This document shows, one piece after another, positions 43,429-52,495 of a DNA stretch of 64,000 nucleotides. Both the position numbers and the translations under genes were made by a program. Location of the stretch: NCBI GenBank assembly GCA_016791425.1, contig JAEUMQ010000020.1, positions 212,593 through 276,592 on the forward strand. The letters run 5' to 3'. Source of the DNA: Hyphomonadaceae bacterium (GTDB lineage Bacteria > Pseudomonadota > Alphaproteobacteria > Caulobacterales > Aquidulcibacteraceae). The notes beneath the pieces are model-generated. The model did not search any database and was not told the DNA's origin. It saw only the letters and a program-made list of their open reading frames with translations. The first letter of the stretch is position 1; the number at the start of each line of letters is the position of its first letter.

Positions 43429-44835
43429 TCAGGAGACCGACGCGGCGGGATTTTCCAGCCAGGACGGCAGCACGTTCTGGATAAGGCCTTGGCCGGCGAT
43501 GGCGGTGCCGAACGCCACGCACATTTGCGAGAAAAGCTGCTCGAACTCCCGCTCCGAGGACAGATCGCTCGTCCACGCCGGCGTGGTCGGTAGAAGCTCG
43601 AAACTGACGGTGCGATCGACCTTCTTGGTTTTCTGCGCCATTTCGACGGTGCAGGGCAGGAAGGCGCCGCCGCCGGCGAGCACGATGCCGATGTGCTTGC
43701 CTTTCTCCGCCTTCACCGCCTTGGCCATGCGCGCCACGGAATAATTGTATACCTCCGCCAGCTCGCGTGCGGCGTCCCGGTATTCCTGCGAGGCGATGAA
43801 CTCGCGCGCCGTGCATTGGATCACATGGTTGCGGAACCTGATCTCCACCCGGCGGTGCTCGAACAGGGATTCCTTCAGGTCCCGGATATTGGCGAGCAGG
43901 TTGCGCCAGAGCGCATGCTGCTCGTCGGAGCGCTTGAGGCCCTTGGCCTTGCGCAGGATGACGCGCATGAGCGCGCGGTCGAAGCTGTCGCCGGCGACGT
44001 CGATGGTCACGCGCGCCGAGGGCAGCACGCGCACCGACTGGTCGCGCGGATCGCGCGCGAAGCCGGCGAAGTCCGCGGTGCCCGCGCCGATATCGACGAC
44101 CATGAGATAGTTCGGCACGGCCGGATCCACATAATGACAGGCCGCCACCGCGCTTGCCTCGTAGACGCCGCCGTCCAGGTTCGGCAGCCGTCCCTGCGAG
44201 CCGCGCGCAAGGGCGTCCTTCGCCTTGTGGAACGGCAATCCGTCAGGCGCGAGCAGCTGGCCCTCCACATCCGCGCGCACATCCGCGGCGAGGCCGAACA
44301 ATTGCTCCATGACGTGGTGCGCCTGCGTCGCGCGGCGCGGGATCCAGCCCGGCCGGCTGTAGCGGAGCCGCACGCGCGAACTGGGGCCGAAGAGGGGGCC
44401 AAGTCGGCTGGGCGCCGACTGGCGCATGAGCTCAAGCAGATAGGCGAGATAAAGGACGATCAGCTCGCCCATCTTGAACGTGCCGGACGGATCGACCGAA
44501 CGCAGCGGCATCAGGTCGATCGCGCGCTCGAAATCCTCCGCCCCGAGGATGGTCTTGAACGATTGCAGCGCCTGGCGCTTTTCATCGCCGCTGGCCACCA
44601 GCGTCGAGATAGCGCTCGGCCCGAAGAAGATGCGGTCGCGGTCGAGGAAGAGCGCCGAGGGCACGATGAGCGAGCGCCGACCCTTGGCGGCCGCGCCGAT
44701 ATGCAGGGGCATGATCTCGCGGCCGGCGCCGCCGCCGCCATTATTCGTCGCGGCGATCTTGGAGAACGCCGTCCCGAAATCGATCCCGATCGCCCATCCG
44801 TCGCTGGCGGCGTCCACCGGGGCCCAGCTGCTCAT
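43429..44835 (-). CDS. Hsp70-like actin-fold ATPase without substrate-binding domain
   Basis: A 468-residue protein with the three ATP-binding motifs of the Hsp70/actin fold: phosphate 1 AIGIDFGTAFSKIA (15-28), phosphate 2 YLMVVDIGAGTADFAGF (243-259), and adenosine motif GIVLAGGGAFLP (383-394). AGDSFDRAL and RDLKESLF correspond to the connecting and nucleotide-contacting elements. After the ATPase there are only about 70 residues, so the peptide-binding domain of DnaK is absent. No J-domain or GrpE gene is near. The gene reads toward the TIR-MORN gene and is likely transcribed with it. Related Hsp70-fold proteins occur in bacterial conflict and signalling loci, but this one is uncharacterised. 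Confidence 0.8.
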   Translation of the reverse strand: MSSWAPVDAASDGWAIGIDFGTAFSKIAATNNGGGGAGREIMPLHIGAAAKGRRSLIVPSALFLDRDRIFFGPSAISTLVASGDEKRQALQSFKTILGAEDFERAIDLMPLRSVDPSGTFKMGELIVLYLAYLLELMRQSAPSRLGPLFGPSSRVRLRYSRPGWIPRRATQAHHVMEQLFGLAADVRADVEGQLLAPDGLPFHKAKDALARGSQGRLPNLDGGVYEASAVAACHYVDPAVPNYLMVVDIGAGTADFAGFARDPRDQSVRVLPSARVTIDVAGDSFDRALMRVILRKAKGLKRSDEQHALWRNLLANIRDLKESLFEHRRVEIRFRNHVIQCTAREFIASQEYRDAARELAEVYNYSVARMAKAVKAEKGKHIGIVLAGGGAFLPCTVEMAQKTKKVDRTVSFELLPTTPAWTSDLSSEREFEQLFSQMCVAFGTAIAGQGLIQNVLPSWLENPAASVS

Positions 44836-45098
44836 CTCTCCTCCCCAGACCGAAGCGCCCTAACCCGCGCGGCGGAACGCTGCGGCGTCACCCATCACCA
44901 CCCATCCGACCATTTCATCCCCCCGCGGCGTTCCGCAAGCGGAAATCGCCGCGGCCCGCCCACGTCTACGCCAAGCTGCGCACGAGACGCAGCCTGTGCG
45001 CACGGCGCGCGTTGGCAAGGGCGCGCGCTTGGGCGAAAAGGATGGTCAACGAGCTCGTTTGCCGGCAACTCTCCGGCGTCGGTCTGAGGGGACGCGAG

Positions 45099-45671
45099 AT
45101 GTCAGTGTTGAAGCGCGCATTGGGGGCCTTGGCTCTGCTCCTTTCCTTGGCGGGCTGCTTTGGGGGGCCCCCTGCGGCGCCGGCGCCGGCGCCGGGCGCC
45201 GAGGCGGAAGTTCTTCGCGATTATCACCTTGGCCCGGCCGATCGGCTGCGCATCAACGTGTTCAACGAGCCGACGGTGAGCGGCGAGTTCGTCGTGAGCC
45301 CGACCGGCAGCATCGCTTATCCCCTGATTGGGGAATTTCCCGCCGAAGGCAAAACCCTCACCGAGTTCACCACAACGCTCTCGACCGCTCTGCAGCGCTA
45401 CATCCGTCAGCCGAGCATCAGCGTCGAAGTGATGAACTATCGTCCATATTACATCCTAGGCGAGGTGCGCGCGCCGCGCGAATACCCCTACACGTCGGGT
45501 CTCACGATCTTCAACGCGGTCGCCATCGCCGGCGGCTTCACCGAGCGTGCGGACTCCCGGCGTGTGTTCATCAAGCGCAAGGATGAGGACAGCGAGCGCG
45601 AATATCGCCTGACGAGCGAAACCCTCGTGCAGCCTGGCGATACGGTGCGCATCGCTGAGCGCCGCTTCTGA
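45099..45671 (+). CDS. Polysaccharide export lipoprotein, Wza/GumB-like
   Basis: The 190-residue lipoprotein (MSVLKRALGALALLLSLAGC, acylated Cys20) has DYHLGPADRLRINVFNEPTVSGEFVVSPTGSIAYPLIGEFPAEG, the polysaccharide-export (PES) domain, then a SLBB-like domain with YYILGEVRAPREYPYTSGLTIFNAVAIAGGFTERADS. It is short compared with E. coli Wza (379 residues) and lacks the C-terminal amphipathic helix that spans the outer membrane, so it needs an outer-membrane partner; the barrel gene at 46097 is the candidate. GAGGGGA upstream supports the start at 45099. It reads divergently from the Hsp70-like gene. Confidence 0.9.
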   Translation: MSVLKRALGALALLLSLAGCFGGPPAAPAPAPGAEAEVLRDYHLGPADRLRINVFNEPTVSGEFVVSPTGSIAYPLIGEFPAEGKTLTEFTTTLSTALQRYIRQPSISVEVMNYRPYYILGEVRAPREYPYTSGLTIFNAVAIAGGFTERADSRRVFIKRKDEDSEREYRLTSETLVQPGDTVRIAERRF

Positions 45672-46096
45672 TGGTGCGGTGCAAAAAGCTGGAGTGTGCG
45701 ATCGCCCTATGCTAATTGCCGAGGCGAGGGGCGCAGCAGAAGGATTCCAGGGAGCGAGCAAAGCCGCTCGGGCCGGGAGCATCGACTTCGGCTATCGCGC
45801 GCATGCGCCCGAAACGGCCCCAAGGCCTTGTCGGCGCGGCCTGAAGCCTCAGCCTGTGATGCCGGTAGGAAGCTCGGGTCGGGTGCGTTTCGCACGGACT
45901 CTTCGCGACGCGCACCGCCGCCCATGACGATTTCTGCTGCCGCGCCGACGGTCTTGCTGCGAACGCGAGCACCAGTGCTGAAAGTGTGGTCCTCCATGCC
46001 TGACATTTGTTGTGCGATCTTGGAGGCTCGCGTACACATATCGGTCGGGATCAATTAGCTGGCTCGTCACGAGGGAAGAGCCGAGGGCAGGTGGGG
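45672..46096. other. 425-base gap between wza-like and barrel genes
   Basis: This stretch interrupts an otherwise tight export gene group. Open frames on both strands are short, lack ribosome sites and have no recognisable domain, so I do not call a gene. The region just before 46097 is less G+C-rich (about 46000-46070) and might hold a promoter for the barrel and kinase genes. No T-tract terminator is seen. Confidence 0.4.
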
Positions 46097-47320
46097 ATGC
46101 TGCGTACTTCTGCATTGTTCGCGACGACTTTGGCGGCGGCGGCCGGCCCGCTGGCGTCCGAAGCCGCGGCGCAATCCTCCGCGTACACGCCCACCGGCAT
46201 CGGGATGGGCGGCTTCCGGCTCTTTCCGATCCTGGACCTGGGCGTCGGCTACACGAGCAACGTGTTTGCCGACTCCGTCAACGAACAGTCCGATATCCGC
46301 TATACGATCAATCCGAGCCTGCGGCTTGCCTCCGAATGGAGCACGCATGCGCTGAACTTCTATTTCAGCGCGCCCGCCGAGCTCCACGGCGACTTCGAGA
46401 GCCAGAACAAGGTCGATCTGATCGGCTCGGTCGATGGGCAGCTCGACGTCTCGCGCACCTTCAACCTGACCGCCAACGCGAGCTACGCGGACGCATACGA
46501 GACGCTGGCGGACTCTCCCTCCACGGTGATCACGCCCACGCCGATCCACTACTCTCACTCGAAGCTTGGCCTGGGCGCCGAGAAGACCTTCAACCGCGTC
46601 TCCCTGACCGCCGGGTTCGCCACCGAGACGTACGATTTCGAGGATGAGCGCGACTTCAACGGCGTCCTGATCGAGCAGGACGACCGCGACCACACCATGC
46701 TCGGCGCCGCGGTGCGGGCCGGCTACTCCATCAGCCCCGCCACCTCCTTCTTTGTGGAGGGCCGCTACCACAAGTTCGATTACGACCTCATCCCGCCGGC
46801 GGTCTTCGTGAACCGCGACTCCGACGGCTACGAAGCGCTGGCTGGTGTCGCGTTTGAAGTATCCAACCTCATCACCGGTGAGGTGAGCGCGGGCTATCTG
46901 ACGCAATCCTATGACCAGCCGGGAGTGGAAAATTCCGATGGCGTCGCTGCGCACGCGCGTGTCCGCTGGCAACCCGACGCGCTCGTGGGCGTTACCTTCG
47001 AAGCCGATCGGGAGATTCAGGCCGGCGGCGCCGTCGCTTCGATCTCGAACACGGTCACCCAGCTGGATTTCGGCTTGGATTATGCGTTTCGTCGTAATGT
47101 CGAGGTCGGCTTGGGTGTCAAGTACCGCATCGACGACTATACCGGCATCGACCGCGAGGATGATCGTTGGGGCTACGACGCGAGCGTGGCGTACTATTTC
47201 AACCGCGGCTTTGGGCTGTTCACGACCGTCGGCCATGACAAGCAATCGACGTCCGGTGTGAACTTCGGCCGCGAATTCGACGTCACATACGCAGAAGTTG
47301 GCATAAGGCTACGCCGGTGA
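46097..47320 (+). CDS. Outer-membrane beta-barrel protein of exopolysaccharide export
   Basis: A 407-residue exported protein with signal peptide (MLRTSALFATTLAAAAGPLASEAAAQ). The mature part is built of alternating amphipathic strands ending in aromatic residues (FRLFPILDLGVGYTSNVFAD, TFNLTANASYADAYETLADS, TSFFVEGRYHKFDY, GLFTTVGHDKQ, FDVTYAEVGIRLRR), with about sixteen strands. Such BBP2-type (capsular polysaccharide synthesis) barrels occur beside short Wza-like lipoproteins and may form the outer-membrane pore for the polymer. GTGGGG precedes the ATG at 46097. The stop overlaps the GTG of the kinase gene by four bases. Confidence 0.82.
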   Translation: MLRTSALFATTLAAAAGPLASEAAAQSSAYTPTGIGMGGFRLFPILDLGVGYTSNVFADSVNEQSDIRYTINPSLRLASEWSTHALNFYFSAPAELHGDFESQNKVDLIGSVDGQLDVSRTFNLTANASYADAYETLADSPSTVITPTPIHYSHSKLGLGAEKTFNRVSLTAGFATETYDFEDERDFNGVLIEQDDRDHTMLGAAVRAGYSISPATSFFVEGRYHKFDYDLIPPAVFVNRDSDGYEALAGVAFEVSNLITGEVSAGYLTQSYDQPGVENSDGVAAHARVRWQPDALVGVTFEADREIQAGGAVASISNTVTQLDFGLDYAFRRNVEVGLGVKYRIDDYTGIDREDDRWGYDASVAYYFNRGFGLFTTVGHDKQSTSGVNFGREFDVTYAEVGIRLRR

Positions 47321-49614
47321 ACCGACCCTCCCCCCATCCTGACGCCTCCTACCAAGAAGTGAACGTTGTTTCGCTTCGTCGGCAGGACAGTGTCGATTAC
47401 GGCGTGAACCGTGGCCGCTCCGAGGACAAGGGCGCAGCGATCCGGCGTATCTATGCCGGGCTGATGCGCCGTTGGCTGGTGGTTGTCCCCATCTTCCTGG
47501 CGGTCTTCCTGCTGACCTTCGCAATTGGGATTTCCAGTCCGCAGATTTATTCCGCGAGTACGCTGATCGTCGTGAGCCCCCAGCAGGAGCGTGTGCTCGC
47601 TGAAGGGCAATTGCTCGATCGCGGCGGCGGCGCCGGCCAGCCCGCGGAAGTCGCCTCCGAGATCGAAGTGCTGCGCTCGCCGATGCTGATCCGTCGCCTG
47701 GTGGCGACGCTTGAGCTGCAGAAGGATCCCGAATGGAACGAGGATTTGCGGCCCAAGACGATCCTTGATTACACCGTTCGCCCGGTGATGGGCATGGTGG
47801 TCGGCTTCTTCAAGCCGCCCCCCGCTAGCGGCGGCGGCGCCGGGGCCGACGCAACGATCAATCGCGTAGCCGAGACCGTCGGCTTCGCGATCAAGGTGCG
47901 CCAGCGCGGCCAAAGCTATGGCATCGAGGTAACAGCCGAGGCCCAGACCCCCGACGGGGCCGCGCGCATCGCGAACACGCTCGTCTCGCTCTACATGCAA
48001 TCGCAGACCGAAACTCGCTTCTCGTCTGCGCAGCGCGCCGGGTCATGGCTGTCCGAGCGGCTCGATGAGCTGCGCGCAGAAGTATTGGCCAAGGAGCGCG
48101 CCGCCGAGACATTCCGCGTCAGGCACGGCCTTTCGCTAGCATCGGGCGGCGATCAGCAGGCTCAGTCCGGCGAAGTGCAGTCGATGCTGGTGGCCGCGCG
48201 CGCCGACCTCGCCGAGCGTACGGCCAAGCTCCGTCAGGTTGAGACGCTCATCCGCAACGGCGGCAGTGCGGAATCCATGGCCGATGCGCTCAACTCGGCT
48301 TCCGTGGTGCAGCTTCGCAGCCAGGCCGGCGATGCTGCCCGTCGCCTCGCGGAGCTGCAGCAACGCTATTCCGACGAGCACCCCGCGGTACGCGCCGCGA
48401 TGACGGAGCTGCAGAACACGCGCAGCCAGATCCAGGAGGAGGTCAGCCGGATCGTCGGCAATTTCCGCAATGAGGTCGAGGTGTCGCGCGCGCGGCTATC
48501 GACGCTGGAGCAGAATTTCGGCTCCGCCGACGGCGTGCGCGGCGAGAACAGCGACGCGATCATTCAGTACCGCGAGCTCGTCCGTCAGGCGGCGGCCGCG
48601 CGGCAGGTGCACGAAGGCTTCCTGCAGCGCTTCCACGAAGTCGCTAACCAAGGCGAGTTGCCCGTAGCGAACTCGCGCCTGGTTTCCGATGCTACCCCGC
48701 CGCGGTTCCCGATCCGGCCAAGCCTTGGCATGACCCTCATCAATGCGCTGCTCCTCGGCCTGTTCGTCGGCATCGCGGTCGGCCTGCTGATGGACATGCT
48801 CGACAACAGCCTGAGCACCTCGGAGGACGTCGAGCACAAGATCGGTGTCTCGGCCCTGGTCTCGGTGCCGCTGCTGCACGCGAAGGACTTCAAGGGGCTT
48901 CCGGAATTCCGCCAGAACCCGCTCGACTATCTCGCCGACAAGCCGATGTCGGGTTATGCGGAATCGTTGCGTGTTCTGCGCTCCTCTCTCATCCACGCGC
49001 ACGGCGACAAGAAGCTGCGCGTCGTGGCCCTGACCTCGGCGCTGCCGCAGGAAGGCAAGACGACGGTGTCGATGTGCCTTGCGCGCGTCGCAGCGATGTC
49101 GGGCCAAAAGGTCGTGCTCGTCGATTGCGACCTTCGCCATCCGGCGGTGAGCCAGGTGCTGGGCTTCGATTCCGACCAGGGTCTGTTCGAGGTCCTCACC
49201 AATGGCGTCGATTGGCGCCAAGCCATTCGTCAGGATCCCGAGACCCATGCCCGGGTGCTGCCGACCGTCGCATCGCAATTCTCGCCGCGCGACGTGTTCT
49301 CCTCCCAATCGATGCAGCGGCTGATGGCCGAGCTGCGCGCTGAGTGCGATCTGGTGATCCTCGACTGCCCGCCGATCCTGGCAGTGGCCGAGACGCGCAC
49401 GCTCGTCACGCATGCCGACAGCGTCGTGCTCGTCGCGCGCGCGCAGAAGACCCCGGTCGCGGCGGTTCGCGCGGCGCTCCGCGAGGTAGAGCTCACCGGT
49501 TCCGAAGTGATGGGCGTGGCGCTGAACGGCGTCGATTTCCGCTCGCCCGGCCAGCTTGGTTTTGGCAATTCGCTTTACTACAACGAAGCCGCGCAGCGTT
49601 ATTACCGCTCCTGA
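47317..49614 (+). CDS. Polysaccharide co-polymerase/tyrosine autokinase, Wzc-like
   Basis: The 765-residue inner-membrane protein controls chain length and export. A Wzz domain with the first helix at about 47-70 (MRRWLVVVPIFLAVFLLTF) and a large periplasmic coiled-coil region lead to the second helix near 468-492 (MTLINALLLGLFVGIAVGLLMDM). The cytoplasmic BY-kinase follows: Walker A ALPQEGKT (575-582), Walker A' VVLVDCDLRH (about 599-608) and Walker B DLVILDCPP. The C-terminus carries a short tyrosine cluster, Tyr754, 755, 762 and 763, the likely autophosphorylation sites. The GTG lies in a GTGA overlap with the barrel gene. Confidence 0.93.
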   Translation: MNRPSPHPDASYQEVNVVSLRRQDSVDYGVNRGRSEDKGAAIRRIYAGLMRRWLVVVPIFLAVFLLTFAIGISSPQIYSASTLIVVSPQQERVLAEGQLLDRGGGAGQPAEVASEIEVLRSPMLIRRLVATLELQKDPEWNEDLRPKTILDYTVRPVMGMVVGFFKPPPASGGGAGADATINRVAETVGFAIKVRQRGQSYGIEVTAEAQTPDGAARIANTLVSLYMQSQTETRFSSAQRAGSWLSERLDELRAEVLAKERAAETFRVRHGLSLASGGDQQAQSGEVQSMLVAARADLAERTAKLRQVETLIRNGGSAESMADALNSASVVQLRSQAGDAARRLAELQQRYSDEHPAVRAAMTELQNTRSQIQEEVSRIVGNFRNEVEVSRARLSTLEQNFGSADGVRGENSDAIIQYRELVRQAAAARQVHEGFLQRFHEVANQGELPVANSRLVSDATPPRFPIRPSLGMTLINALLLGLFVGIAVGLLMDMLDNSLSTSEDVEHKIGVSALVSVPLLHAKDFKGLPEFRQNPLDYLADKPMSGYAESLRVLRSSLIHAHGDKKLRVVALTSALPQEGKTTVSMCLARVAAMSGQKVVLVDCDLRHPAVSQVLGFDSDQGLFEVLTNGVDWRQAIRQDPETHARVLPTVASQFSPRDVFSSQSMQRLMAELRAECDLVILDCPPILAVAETRTLVTHADSVVLVARAQKTPVAAVRAALREVELTGSEVMGVALNGVDFRSPGQLGFGNSLYYNEAAQRYYRS

Positions 49615-49643
49615 GCGCGCCAAACGGCAGAGCATTGAAAGGT

Positions 49644-49666
49644 GCGCGAGGGGGGCCCCCTCGCGC
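49644..49666. terminator. Perfect inverted repeat between convergent genes
   Basis: GCGCGAGGGGG and CCCCCTCGCGC form an 11-base perfect inverted repeat around one central base, in the 67 bases between the convergent kinase and lipoprotein genes. There is no T tract, so it is at best an imperfect intrinsic terminator in either direction. Confidence 0.35.
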
Positions 49667-49681
49667 CTCTCGTCCCGCCGC

Positions 49682-51052
49682 TCAGTGTAGCGTCACGTGC
49701 CCGTCGCGGATGACCGCGATTGTCGTGGCCCGGCCCCGCATGACGATCGGGTAGCGCCGGTCGCCGCAGAGTGGATTGGCCTGGCTCGTCGCGTTGTGCC
49801 CTTGCCAGGGATTGATCGCCATCACGATGCAATGTCCCTGCGCGACGATGAGCCTGCGCACCAGCGGTCGCTCCGCGCGCCACAGTGTGTGTGCGCTTTC
49901 ATCGATCTCCAGCTGTGCCCGTCCAATGTCCTCCGAGAGCGCCGCGACCCGGCTGAGAGCGTTCATGAACACCGGGAAATTGTCGTAGGGAACCTGGCTG
50001 TCGCGCAGCAGCGGCTGGCCTTCCGCCCCCCAAAGCACGACGCCCTTGGCGCCTGAGAAGAACGGCACGATTGCTGTGGCCTCGACGAGATAGGGCGTCG
50101 CGATCTCCCTCTGCGCCAGCTCTTCGTTGGACTCGTGATAGCGCAGCCACACATAGGCGTAGAGCGGCTTGCCGCCATAGCTCCGCGTGCGGAGAAAATT
50201 TTCCTCCACATTCGCCGCCATGAACAGCACCGAACCGGGCTCGTCGTAGAAATTGTAGATGTCCGCGGTGTAGAAATCGATGTGAGGGTCGATCATGCGC
50301 CACATCTCGGCGTCGTCGGCCGCATGCCCGCGTGCAAACGTCTCCGGATCGGAATTGACGTAGCCCCAATAGTCCTTCTGGACCGGCTGGCGCCCGTAGA
50401 TGCCGACTTGCGTCGTGGGGTAGACCTCGCGCGTGTAGCGCGAGACGAGCGCGTGCCAGTTACCCCACTCGCGCAGATAGGCGCGGCGAAACTCCGCGAA
50501 GGTGCGGGCCCCGGAGGCTTCGCGCGCGGCGGGGTCTGTCCAGGCCACGTCCGGCGAGGCGATCTCGAGCTCGATGTCGTTCGCGTATGTGCCGGTGTCT
50601 CTCTCGTTGGCGATGCTGCGCTTCACCGAGCTCTCGAAGAAGCTCGGGCGCAGCCATGGATTGCGCGAATGCGCGCGGATCGCCTGGCGGCCGTCGCCGC
50701 CGAAATCGTTGAACGGGATGGTGAGCGTGATCCGCTCGTACCCGTGCTCCACGGCCATGCGCTCGTGCGCGCGCCCGGTGGGGCCGAGCACGTTCCAGAA
50801 GACCTTGAGCCCACCCTTCATCGCGAGCACGGGCTGGGCCGACCAAAGCGCGCGCCGGTCCGGATCGGTCCAGGGCGCACACCAGGTGCAGGGGCTTGCT
50901 TCCGTCGGCGCAAGCGCGCTTTCGGCGCCCGCGCGCTTTGCGGCCCCGCCGTCGCCGGGTGGGTTCCGCACGCCGCACCCTGCGAGCGCCAGTGCTGTCG
51001 TCGCCCCCACCAACGCCGTGCGCAGCCAGGGGCGCCGCCCTCCCACGGTCAT
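49682..51052 (-). CDS. Exopolysaccharide-associated lipoprotein, possible TIM-barrel hydrolase
   Basis: A 456-residue lipoprotein. Signal MTVGGRRPWLRTALVGATTALALAGC gives an anchored Cys; AAAGGCGG precedes the ATG at 51052. The mature region alternates strands and helices as in a TIM barrel: MKGGLKVFWNVLGPTG, YERITLTIPFNDFGGDG, TTQVGIYGRQPVQKDYWGYVN, DPHIDFYTADIYNFYDEPGSVLFMAAN, GGKPLYAYVWLRYHESNEE, FFSGAKGVVLWGAEGQP. The last motif and overall layout recall hyaluronidase-type glycoside hydrolases (GH56-like), but I cannot identify a sure catalytic pair. Acidic residues in FNDFGGDG and YTADIYNFYDEPG are candidates. Its place next to wzc suggests polymer trimming or modification outside the inner membrane. 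Confidence 0.55.
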   Translation of the reverse strand: MTVGGRRPWLRTALVGATTALALAGCGVRNPPGDGGAAKRAGAESALAPTEASPCTWCAPWTDPDRRALWSAQPVLAMKGGLKVFWNVLGPTGRAHERMAVEHGYERITLTIPFNDFGGDGRQAIRAHSRNPWLRPSFFESSVKRSIANERDTGTYANDIELEIASPDVAWTDPAAREASGARTFAEFRRAYLREWGNWHALVSRYTREVYPTTQVGIYGRQPVQKDYWGYVNSDPETFARGHAADDAEMWRMIDPHIDFYTADIYNFYDEPGSVLFMAANVEENFLRTRSYGGKPLYAYVWLRYHESNEELAQREIATPYLVEATAIVPFFSGAKGVVLWGAEGQPLLRDSQVPYDNFPVFMNALSRVAALSEDIGRAQLEIDESAHTLWRAERPLVRRLIVAQGHCIVMAINPWQGHNATSQANPLCGDRRYPIVMRGRATTIAVIRDGHVTLH

Positions 51053-51106
51053 GCCGCCTTTCAGCACCCGTCCCTCCAGCTCCGCCCACGGCAAGATTGT
51101 GCCCGC

Positions 51107-52375
51107 TCAGACCGGCGCCTGGAAGAGCAGGAACGCCGCGGCGCCCGCGCCAAGCGCCAACGCGGACGCCGCAGCGTACGGAAGCGCGAAGGCGCGCGCG
51201 CCCGCGATCGATGCGATGGCCGACTTCGACATCGTATTGACCGCTGCGGCGAGCAGGATCGCTTCGGCGGCCGGGATCGGCGGAAGCCCCCCGCGCGCCA
51301 GGCCGCCGACCGCGAGCGCGACCGCATCGACATCGACAAGCCCCGCTGCAGCCGCAAAGCCGATGAGGCTCTGGTGGCCGAAGAAATGCGCGATGATCCG
51401 CGCCGCCGCCGTGACGAGCGCGAGAATGAGTGCGAAGCGCCCGATCTCGACGAAATCGAGTGGGCTCGCGAGTTTCGCGAAATCGCCGCCCGCGCCCTTG
51501 TGGTGCGAGAGCCAGACAAGGCCCCCCGCGGCCGCGAGCGACGCGATCACCGCCGCGCCGATCGCCGGCAGCGCCGCCGGCAGCGCCGGGCCCGCGAACA
51601 GCCCGATGAGCGCCCCGACCCGAACGAACATCACCACGTTCGCCAGCGCCGCAGCCGCTGCCCCGCCGAGCGGAGCGATCTCGCTCGCCTTGGTGCGCCG
51701 CGCCAGATCGAGCGTTACCGCCGTTGACGAGACGAGCGCGCCGACCGCAGCCCCGAGGAAAAGCCCGACGCGCGCGCCGAACACCCTGAGCGCGACATAG
51801 CCGCCGAAGCCGGCGCCCGCGATCACGATGGTGAGCAGCCAAAGCTCGCGCGGATTGAACGCGCCATAAGGATCGATCGCGAGGTCGGGCAGGAGCGGCA
51901 GCGCGATGAGCGTCGCCGCGAGGATCGCGACCGCCGAGCGCAGCTCCGCCCAGGTGAGCGCCTTCACCCATTCATGCGCCGCCTCCTTGAAGGCGAGCAC
52001 GGCGACGAGTACGACGCCCGCTGCCGCTGCGGCCTGCATGCTCCCGAGCGTCGCATAGGCGCCGAGCGCGAAGACGAGGATGCCCCCGATCGTGCCCGTC
52101 ACGGAGATGTCGGCATCGACCCAGGTCTCCCACAGCTTGTACGCAAGCCACGCGGCGCCGAAGACGACGGTGAGCGCGATGAAGGCGCCGGCGCCGAGCT
52201 GCGCGCCGAGCAGCCCGGAGACCCCGCCGAGCAGTCCGATAAGCGTATAGGTGCGCAGGCCCGCCGCGCGCGTTCCGTCTTCCTCGTTGCGCTGCTTCCA
52301 GCCGCGTTCGACGCCGACCAGGAAGCCGATCCCAAGCGCGAGACCGAGGCGCTGAAAGATCTCAATGACGTCCAT
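51107..52375 (-). CDS. MgtC/SapB and DUF4010 membrane protein
   Basis: The 422-residue membrane protein has an N-terminal MgtC/SapB-type part (IFQRLGLALGIGFLVGVERGWKQR, GLRTYTLIGLLGGVSGLLGAQ) and a C-terminal DUF4010 part (YGAFNPRELWLLTIVIAGAGFGGYVALRVFGARVGLFLGAAVGALVSSTAVTLDLARR, and SKSAIASIAGARAFALPYAAA). About eleven to thirteen helices are predicted. The fusion is common in proteobacteria. MgtC alone is linked to magnesium limitation; the fusion has no proven role. The ATG at 52375 matches the family start; the extension to 52435 has no domain. Confidence 0.85.
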   Translation of the reverse strand: MDVIEIFQRLGLALGIGFLVGVERGWKQRNEEDGTRAAGLRTYTLIGLLGGVSGLLGAQLGAGAFIALTVVFGAAWLAYKLWETWVDADISVTGTIGGILVFALGAYATLGSMQAAAAAGVVLVAVLAFKEAAHEWVKALTWAELRSAVAILAATLIALPLLPDLAIDPYGAFNPRELWLLTIVIAGAGFGGYVALRVFGARVGLFLGAAVGALVSSTAVTLDLARRTKASEIAPLGGAAAAALANVVMFVRVGALIGLFAGPALPAALPAIGAAVIASLAAAGGLVWLSHHKGAGGDFAKLASPLDFVEIGRFALILALVTAAARIIAHFFGHQSLIGFAAAAGLVDVDAVALAVGGLARGGLPPIPAAEAILLAAAVNTMSKSAIASIAGARAFALPYAAASALALGAGAAAFLLFQAPV

Positions 52376-52495
52376 CGATGCCCAGGCGAGTCCATCCCCG
52401 CCGACGACGCGAGCATCGATCCGCAGCCGGAGCAATTCAATTCGGCAGGAGCGCCCTTGCCCCCCGAAATGGGTTGCGCCGCGTTCGGATGGAGC

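Noticed and set aside
45707..46054. 115-residue minus-strand frame in the gap before the barrel gene
   Set aside because: No ribosome site, no recognisable domain, several overlapping alternatives of similar length on both strands.
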